Origin: Rhodamnia argentea
Taxonomy: Eukaryota; Streptophyta; Magnoliopsida; Myrtales; Myrtaceae
Length of the DNA: 64,000 bases
Assembly: GCF_020921035.1 (NCBI RefSeq)
Contig: NC_063153.1
Span: 7,378,001-7,442,000, forward strand
Direction of reading: 5' to 3'
The notes beneath the pieces are model-generated. The model was not told the DNA's origin and did not search any database. It saw only the letters and a program-made list of their open reading frames with translations. The translations under genes were made by a program, and so were the position numbers. Positions 57,419-64,000 of this stretch are shown in pieces. Each line of letters begins with the position of its first letter. Position 1 is the first letter of the stretch.

Positions 57419-59844
57419 CTAAATCATAAACAACAAACAGTACTTATAGAATAATTAACTATTAAACCACGCCTTTATCTAACAGTTTACGTTTTTAGAA
57501 TAGTTGTCATTGGTTCCATAAAATTTAACATGGTATAAGAGTATGAGGTCCCGAATTCAAATCTTTACAGGCCCCATTTGTCTCTCCAATTAAATATGTC
57601 CATGTTTAGTATTAGGCAAAAAGACCGGACTAAACATAATGGGGAGTGAGCAAACTTTAAGGGTCGTATCAAATGCATGGATTAAAAAATTGTGCAAAAG
57701 AGAAATTAAATTGAAAAATAAAAAATCATTTGTGTTGGGAAAATGAAGAAGAAAACCTACACAAACTAAGCTTCTCTCTTATCCAGCATAAATAAGGTAG
57801 CAATTCGACCGTTGGAGAGATTTTGTGAGAGGCGACATCGAGGGTTGCCGAGCACACCCAAACTTAAACACTCAATCTCAAACCCCTATCGACCCTTGGC
57901 CACCGTCGACCACTTGTCGACAAGTGGGCATGAGTAGTGGTAGGGCATTAGATCGGCGACCAGGCCTGGATTCGGAACTCAAATGTGGGTTCATTGATGA
58001 GATAATGATGTAGTAGAGTCTGCATTACCCAAGGCCAAAAGTGGTATTTTTGTAAGTTTCTAAGGGTAAGAAAGGCTACTGAAAAGACTTGTTAATCCTT
58101 GGACAGGCTTTCCGAATATGTTGAAAGCTAAAGCAAGAGAGGATCTAGTTTCGAATTTGGGCTTTGCCAATGCTCGCTTTTATTCAAGTGTCAATTTTTT
58201 TTAGACAAAACGTCACATCTTTTACTCAAGAGACTTTAGAAACCCGAAGTCCCTTCTCAAAAAGCTATGCCATTTGGTGAAATTTGAAATCGTTTCTCTA
58301 ATGATGTTCGACTCAATGTGCATTTGTTCAAATCAAATACTGTTTGGTTAAGTGACTTTGGTCTATCTTTTTCAAAGTGGCTTTGAAGTTACCAAAAAAA
58401 AAAAAAAGGAAACTGAAGGTATGGCTACTGTTCATCATCTCCATTGGGAAACAAACCTGATAAAGCAAATCCATCGTCGGCGATGATGAAACCGTTGAGG
58501 AGGCCACCTAAGGTGACTTTGAGATCAAGAAATCTCACAACAATGATTTCCGCTCCATAGATAAAAAAATCAAAACTCCTAGAAATTATAATTAAAAAAA
58601 ACGTACAACGTCGGTGTTAACCGTGCCACGAAGAGCGACCAACATCCATATTAGCAAATTCCTATCCTAAATTGGCCGGATAGACTAAATTGGTATCAAT
58701 ATAAAAATATTTATGAATAAATTGATATAATTGAAAAGTGTATAACTGAATTGGTATCAATGCAATAGGTCTAAAACTATTTTCTTTTGCTTTTCTCAAT
58801 AATAAATATATGAGAGAGAGGAGATGGGTGAGTTGCAATGGGGCCTAAATGACGACGGCTAAGTCACAATTAAGATTGAGCATCAGTCCCGGTTCAATTT
58901 GGAAATCAAGCAATTCTCAGATGAACTGAACAGTGATAATGATATAATTCTGTGCTGGTTTAGTTTCTAATTAAATCTCGTGATCCGCCGGTTCTACCGA
59001 TAAACGGCCAGTCAGGCCAATTTTAGGGTTATAGAACTGGTTCAATACCTTTAAAAAAAAAAAAATTAGCAAGTTACAACCGTGACCGCAAGTCTGAGGT
59101 TTACATGCGCAATCACTCGACTACTGACAAGTTCCTTCACATGAGCAACGGAACAGAAATGTATACAATACTAATAAATTGATTTTTCACAAATCAAACA
59201 TAGTTGGCCGGCGTGAAATTTGACATTCCTGGTCAGATGGAAGGGTAATCTGTTCGATTTCATGCCGGATTGAAGTATAATCCGTTCTGTTCCTGGCTTT
59301 GCGTCATCGCGATTCCGTAGTGACTGTCAACCAAAGTTGCCCTCTCCCTTTCCTTCCTAATTTGGGATGTACTAGTTTGGAATCCTTACTAAGTATTTCT
59401 GGAATGAATAGCAAGTTGTTTTCAAATATTTATTGTCATATAGGTAGTCTGATTGAATTGGTTCGACAACAACATGCATTGCCCGACTGCTGTCTTTACT
59501 CCCGTACAGCTTTTCTTCTCATTACATTCATTGCTTCGATACCGTTCTGCATTCGGACAAAACCCGCTTCAAAAAACCATTGGATGATCCATTTCCATCA
59601 CTCCAAAACCCGATTTGCGACGGGTTTGCGAAATGGTCAAAAGTTAATGAAACGGTTTTGGGACGGAAGGACAAGACGAAGGTGCAAAGGAGTTGCATTT
59701 CTCAAGAAGCTTAGAAGCCAAACAGCAATAGAATAGCAAGAAACAGACAATCCGCGAGGATGATACACATGAACAACCAAGGGAAGGATGCAATAATAGT
59801 GCAGGCTAGAAAAGAAAGGATCGTTCAGATTCTGCTAGCATCGC
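57419..59844. other. Intergenic; candidate LTR/PBS junction and duplicated flank
   Basis: No gene recognised. At 57531 'tggtataaga' after 'ccataaaatttaaca' resembles an LTR end joined to a tRNA-Met primer site. From about 58950 the right copy of the segmental duplication begins, with the surface-protein relic at 59335. Confidence 0.5.
59335..59365 (+). pseudogene. Second relic of the surface-protein signal peptide
   Basis: 'gttgccctctccctttcctt' aligns with 'gttgccctcgccctttcctt' at 46193 and shares the preceding 'tgactgtcaac'. It was carried along by the segmental duplication. Too short to judge further. Confidence 0.45.
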
Positions 59845-61468
59845 TCAACAACTGCTTCCGGCTTTGCCAGACCAGATTCGGAGAACATCCGTCTCGAGTC
59901 GCTCATACATTTCTGCACGGAAAACCGACCGGGGGATATAGAAATTTGGCTGAACTTTGTCCTTCAGATTCTTCAACTTGGATGTCGCATCCACAATATC
60001 GCGTCTTGTCAAGTATGCACACCCCAACAGGTCCAAGTGCATGAGGTCGAGACAACCGTCACAAATGGAGGTAAGACCTTTCGCCGTTAACATGGAAAAC
60101 CGTATCTCAAGGTGCTCCAGGCGAGGCATGAACTTCCCTATAGCCGCCGCTTCTGAATCACAATCTTCTGGGCAAGTCACATCTTCGGAAGGATCTAACC
60201 ATTCCATCATGTTTCTCTTCAAAACTTTAAGATTTGGGCAGTTTCTCCCAATCAGAACTAAAGATTCATGAGACACCTCGTCGCAATAGCTAATATCGAG
60301 TTCCCTGAGGTTGGTGCAATGGGACGCTATCCTGGCCATCGATTCATCGGTGACTTTTGGGCAGCTCTTGATCGAAAGAACCTGGAGACTCGGGCACCTG
60401 AAAATTGCAATTCGCGGGCAATTCCTCTATAATCAGCGGATAATTATCATTATCAACAAGACTCAACTAAACAAAAGTACCTTCTTAAAGCTGATCATTG
60501 CAATGCAATGCTTTAGCATACATCAAACAAAACATACAACAGAAAGAAGCTGTCGACCGGCTAGGACCATTGAAAGCTGTAAACTTCATCATCTGATGAT
60601 TAATTTCAACACAACCGATAGAATACTACTCTCAATTCAATTCCAATTCCGGACACCAAATTCAGTGATGCGACAGCCAGCCAGAATATGAAGTTGTAAA
60701 CTTCATCATCTGATGTTTAATTTCATCCCAACAGATAGAATACTACTTTCAATTCAATTCCCATTCACTGGACACCATACTCAATGATGCGACAGCCAGC
60801 CATGACGAGATTTCATGCCATTCAAAGAGAGATGCCCACGCCTGAACAAAGACAAGACAACAACACATTCGACCCTGACTTTGGCAAAATCCATGTGCAC
60901 TTCTAGGGCAACTCAATAAAAGCAAGCTTCAAGCTATCATCCTCTAAGGCACAGAGAAGCGTCGTACAGATGCTCAATTGTCTAAACATAAGCATGTCCC
61001 AATTCATCTCCGTTTCAAGGAATAAAAATGATAACTTTATCGCCGCGAACACCAAAAAAAAAAAAAAGATGCGATCTAATCGGCCAACCTTTCGGCGACC
61101 AAGTTGAGGGCGCGATCGGAGCAATGGCGAGTACGGATCACGGTGAGACCTCCGCCGCTCCAGCCGACGACCGACCGGAGCATGGCATCGACCCTCCGCT
61201 GGAACTCCGGCGACCACCAGCGGATCGGCATGGGGGACGACTCGAAGCGGGTCTCGAGATCGAAGGTGGAGTGGAGACAGGGGTCCTTGCAAGCGCGAAG
61301 CCACGGCTTGCAGACGAGCATGGGCCCCGTCCACAGCTGCTCCATGGTGAGGCGAGAGAGGACGTTGGTCAGGCAGTCGTGAGTCAACTCGGCCCAGTCC
61401 CGGTAGGACCCGGAGTCGGCGGAGGAACCGGTGGGCGGCGATTGCTCGGGGACGTGACGGACGTCCAT
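59845..61468 (-). CDS. F-box/LRR protein, SKIP1-like (copy b)
   Basis: Two exons, 61468-61089 and 60397-59845, with the same Arg-codon split as copy a; 310 aa, intact. F-box DWAELTHDCLTNVLSRL, then the same leucine-rich repeats (SLQVLSIKSCPKVTDES and so on). Differences from copy a: three extra residues near the start, a nine-residue deletion after LDPSE, a changed segment before PNFYIPRSVF, and loss of the ancestral stop (TGA to TGG), which adds nine residues ending GSSC. The ATG at 61468 matches copy a; the upstream in-frame ATG at 61642 adds non-conserved leader. Same expected role in an SCF ligase. An open frame after duplication suggests it is still under some selection. Confidence 0.88.
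60573..60806. repeat. Tandem duplication in the intron of SKIP1-like b
   Basis: A unit of about 117 bases ('gtaaacttcatcatctgatg' at 60579 and again at 60696) occurs twice here but once in copy a (about 48316). It accounts for most of the intron-length difference (691 against 533 bases). Confidence 0.8.
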
Positions 61469-61600
61469 TGGAGAGTGAGGAACGATGGTGGTGAAGTGCG
61501 AAGAGAGGAAAATGGATAATAAACCGGAGGATGTGGAGAAGTAATTGCAGAATGCTCCCTGAAATTTCATTATTTCACAGTTAGACCCATGAACTTTGCT

Positions 61601-62243
61601 GGTGTGGTCGAGAAACCGGGAAAACTGATACAAGAGTAACAACGAAAACTGGAAAAAAATAAAATTTTGGGAAAGAAATTAATTTAAATAAAGAAGATGC
61701 TACATATCTGCCATAACTATCGATTCTAAGATCTCTCCCCTTAAGCAATCAAATAAGACATTAAATTTGTCTGGCGTACCTACTAGCAACAAGACAACTA
61801 CTCCCTGTGCGCCGAAGCTAGGAATCGGAAAAATTCACCCCGCAAGGGGGGAAGGATTCATATCAAAATTAAAACAATGCTAGTGATAAGCTCTATGATG
61901 TCCGCGATTCTTAGTAGTGAGTCGTCCGATCATTAGCTGGCCGAATGAAGCAAGCAAAGAGTTTTCGGAGTGTGGGATTGACCGAGACAAAAAAAAATGT
62001 TTAGTTTCGTTGGAAATAATCAATGCATCGGATTGATCATGGTAGGTCTCGTGTAAGCCAAGCCCTTTGTTCGAATGGAAAATGTTGAAGAACCACCCAT
62101 GAGTAGGAATATGGGTGGAGTCTCGCTTCTTCTTCGTATTTTTTTTTGCCGGATCTGAGCGAAGTTGTTATCACTTCTTTTTTTTTTTTTTTTTTTTTGT
62201 TTTTGGTAAGGTTGTTATCACTTCTTTACCCCCTCTTTTTACT
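61601..62243. other. Intergenic, nothing recognised
   Basis: AT-rich, with a long T run at about 62180. The leader-side sequence of F-box copy b ends at about 61600. No gene or structured repeat was resolved. Confidence 0.45.
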
Positions 62244-63302
62244 GAAAAATTTACCAAAAAAGTCCTAAATTTATTACAATTGTGCCAATTTAGTCATAAA
62301 ACTCTGTTTTTTTGTCAATTCAGTTTTAAATCTTTTGCGATTGTGATAATTCGGTTCGTTCGACAAATTTTGGCCTGTCGACTCTGACGTGGACGCCGGC
62401 CAGCCAGCGACCTAATATTTTTTCTGCCCCTTCCTTATTCTACCTCCAGCTGGTCGCCAGACCTTGGCGATCGGCTAGAGGATGACTGGCGCCTCGCCAT
62501 GGTCAGGCTGAGGCCGAACTAGAACACCTCAAAGCCAAACAAAATCACTACCTTGCACGGTTCAAGCTCTTCGGCTTCAACTTCACCGGAGAAGAAGAAC
62601 CCGAACCAGCTGAACTAGAACCCACGTCCAACAAGACGAGTCCTTTCCCGTCTGATGAATCCACCGAAGTATCCTCCTCCTCCGCTGACAAGAAGCTCGA
62701 GTACCAGTACTGCTATAGGGAATTCGCCAACTCCCAGGTCCTGGGTGGCCACCAGAACGCCCAAAAGAAGGAGCGGCAATGGCTCAAGCATGCACAGCTA
62801 CAGGCCACCTGCCACGCTGGTCTATGCCCACAACCCCGTCATCTCCGCCTTCGACCCGCCCTCGAACCTTCTTGCCGCAGCCACCGCCACGCCCTCGCCG
62901 TGGGTCTATGTGTTGAGGGCCGCCGCGTCGAGCCTAGCCAAATCGGTTGCGTGTTTGCTGGATCTCAGCGAGGCGAGGTCAATCTTTGTCTGGCCATGGT
63001 GAGGCTAGAGAGAGCCTCGCTGGTCTTTCTCTAGCCGGTTGTCGAGGTCCGGTTGGAAGAAGAACAGGGAAGGGGAAGGGGTACGGGAAGAAAAAAAAAA
63101 GAAAAGGAAAAATTTTTAAAAAAATATTAAAATATTAGGTCATCGATCGGTCGGTATCCATGTCGGCGTTGGCTGACCAAAATTCACCGGATGGACCGAA
63201 TTGACACAATTACAAAAAGTTAAGGATCGAATCGGCAAAAAAAGAAAAAAATATTTATGACTGAATGAACACAATATTTTTATGATTTTTTGGGTAATTT
63301 TC
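62244..63302. mobile_element. Pack-MULE-like element carrying a zinc-finger gene fragment
   Basis: The left end 'gaaaaatttaccaaaaaagt' and the complement of the right end 'gaaaattacccaaaaaatca' are imperfect inverted repeats of the same design as the element at 8995. Sub-terminal 'gtcaattcag' and 'ctgaatgaac' phrases also face inward. Flanks 'tctttttact' and 'tcttttttat' may be a decayed 10-bp target duplication. The GC-rich interior holds a piece of a C2H2 zinc-finger gene (62513-63034). Acquisition of a gene piece between Mutator-type ends is the Pack-MULE pattern. Confidence 0.68.
62513..63034 (+). pseudogene. Captured C2H2 zinc-finger gene fragment (ZFP5/6/8 type)
   Basis: A frame open from about 62513 to the stop at 63032 encodes, without a start codon, FKLFGFNFTGEE, then acidic and Ser-rich residues, then the plant zinc-finger signature around residues EFANSQVLGGHQNA, then KKERQWLKHAQLQA. 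The LFGF motif followed by a single QALGGH-type finger is that of the trichome-related C2H2 factors (ZFP5/ZFP6/ZFP8, GIS group). Two of four zinc ligands are lost: the first Cys reads Tyr (E-Y-Q-Y-C) and the second His reads Gln (NAQ). The downstream part is Arg/Pro-rich and probably frame-shifted. It sits inside a Mutator-like element, so it is a captured relic, not a working gene. Confidence 0.75.
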
Positions 63303-64000
63303 TCTTTTTTATTTGATGAAAATAGTTTGAATTCCAGTGCTACATCGAGTGAAACGACTCTTTTCATTTAATGCAAATAGTATGAATTACCAGTGCTACA
63401 TCGAGTGGAGTGAACATTTTAAAGCATCGAGTAGGCTTTTTTTTTTTTTTCGGATTAAGATAGAGCATTTTTTTTTTCTTTGAAATTATTGTGATTTTTT
63501 CGAACATATTTTCATATCGCCCCCAAGACATTACCCTTTGCCTTTCCTTAATTTCCCTTTTTTTCCCTTGGAAATTTTCAACCTTACGTTCGAGGTTGTA
63601 CACTATGAACACTGAGAACAGAAAAATAAAATAAAAATAAAAAATAAAATAAAATGCTCGGCTTCCTCAAATTCCAAAATTTTCCTATCCTGAAAACAAA
63701 GGAGCAAGCGAAGATGAAGAGAAAGACCTACACAAAAACTGAAACTTTCTCTTTTAATCCAGCGAACTGAACTTGCGCGCGTGCGTGAACATTTCAGTGC
63801 TACTTTATCTGAAGACCGGTCGTAAATCTCGCCTTTCCTCGGACCGGTCCTGGAGTAGAACATTTGACAGCTAAGCTGAGGTGGCAGTTCCTCATTGGCT
63901 AAACAGAAGGCGGGATGGATCTCTCTCTCTCTCTCTCTCTCGGTCTACGTCTACGGGGCGAAGACCCTGTTTTTTTGAAGGTTGCGTGTCACGATGCCAT
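63303..64000. other. Intergenic; short direct repeat and partial LTR match
   Basis: 'ccagtgctacatcgagtg' occurs at about 63336 and 63391, a direct repeat of about 55 bases. 63598-63690 resembles part of the solo LTR at 57015-57085. A (CT)n run lies at 63921-63941. No gene recognised before the window ends. Confidence 0.5.
63921..63941. repeat. (CT)n microsatellite
   Basis: Ten CT units; CT-rich runs like this are also frequent in plant leaders, so a gene may start beyond the window edge. Confidence 0.8.

Larger units (their letters stand above)
58950..61600 (+). repeat. Segmental duplication, right copy (with SKIP1-like gene b)
   Basis: Direct repeat of 45820-49140; see that entry for landmarks. 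It lacks about 0.8 kb present in the left copy between the relic and the F-box 3' flank. Confidence 0.8.

Overview
Plant nuclear DNA, almost certainly a woody eudicot. Genes have GT-AG introns, intergenic sequence is AT-rich with patches of GC-rich repeat, and a decayed caulimovirid copy is present. The repeat style made me think of Myrtaceae (Eucalyptus-like), but that is recall only and weakly held. No bacterial features, tRNA, rRNA or CRISPR array were seen.

Layout. 1-11.7 kb: no gene recognised; it holds a solo LTR (3888-4830, 5-bp target duplication), a non-autonomous Mutator-like element (8995-9874, perfect terminal inverted repeats) and degenerate repeats. 11.7-29.6 kb: a compact conserved block of three complete genes whose exons I could join in frame: AUG8/QWRF (+), chloroplast translation initiation factor IF-3 (-) and PRD2/MPS1 (+). 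The last two are divergent over a 378-bp shared promoter. A Tourist-like element lies between AUG8 and IF-3.

31-45 kb: a tandem, same-strand array of small intronless genes for secreted, Gly-rich (one Pro/Glu-rich) proteins. They share a signal peptide, a short basic motif before a variable core, a Ser-Ser-Ala junction and a hydrophobic C-terminus, which suggests GPI-anchored surface proteins. Five copies are intact, one is truncated, two are pseudogenes and three are shorter relics. Duplication breakpoints, insertions and shared flanks let part of the array's history be read. This is the most interesting and least described part of the window.

45.8-61.6 kb: a direct segmental duplication carries two intact F-box/LRR genes (SKIP1-like, minus strand). 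Between the copies lie a broken endogenous pararetrovirus (about 50.15-55.3 kb) and a second solo LTR (55857-57413). 61.6-64 kb: a Pack-MULE-like element carries a piece of a C2H2 zinc-finger gene whose finger has lost two of four zinc ligands.

The conserved genes do unrelated housekeeping or meiotic jobs (microtubule nucleation, plastid translation, meiotic break formation, ubiquitination). Their adjacency looks like old synteny rather than a pathway. From memory, Arabidopsis keeps AUG8 beside an IF-3 gene, and PRD2/MPS1 near SKIP1.
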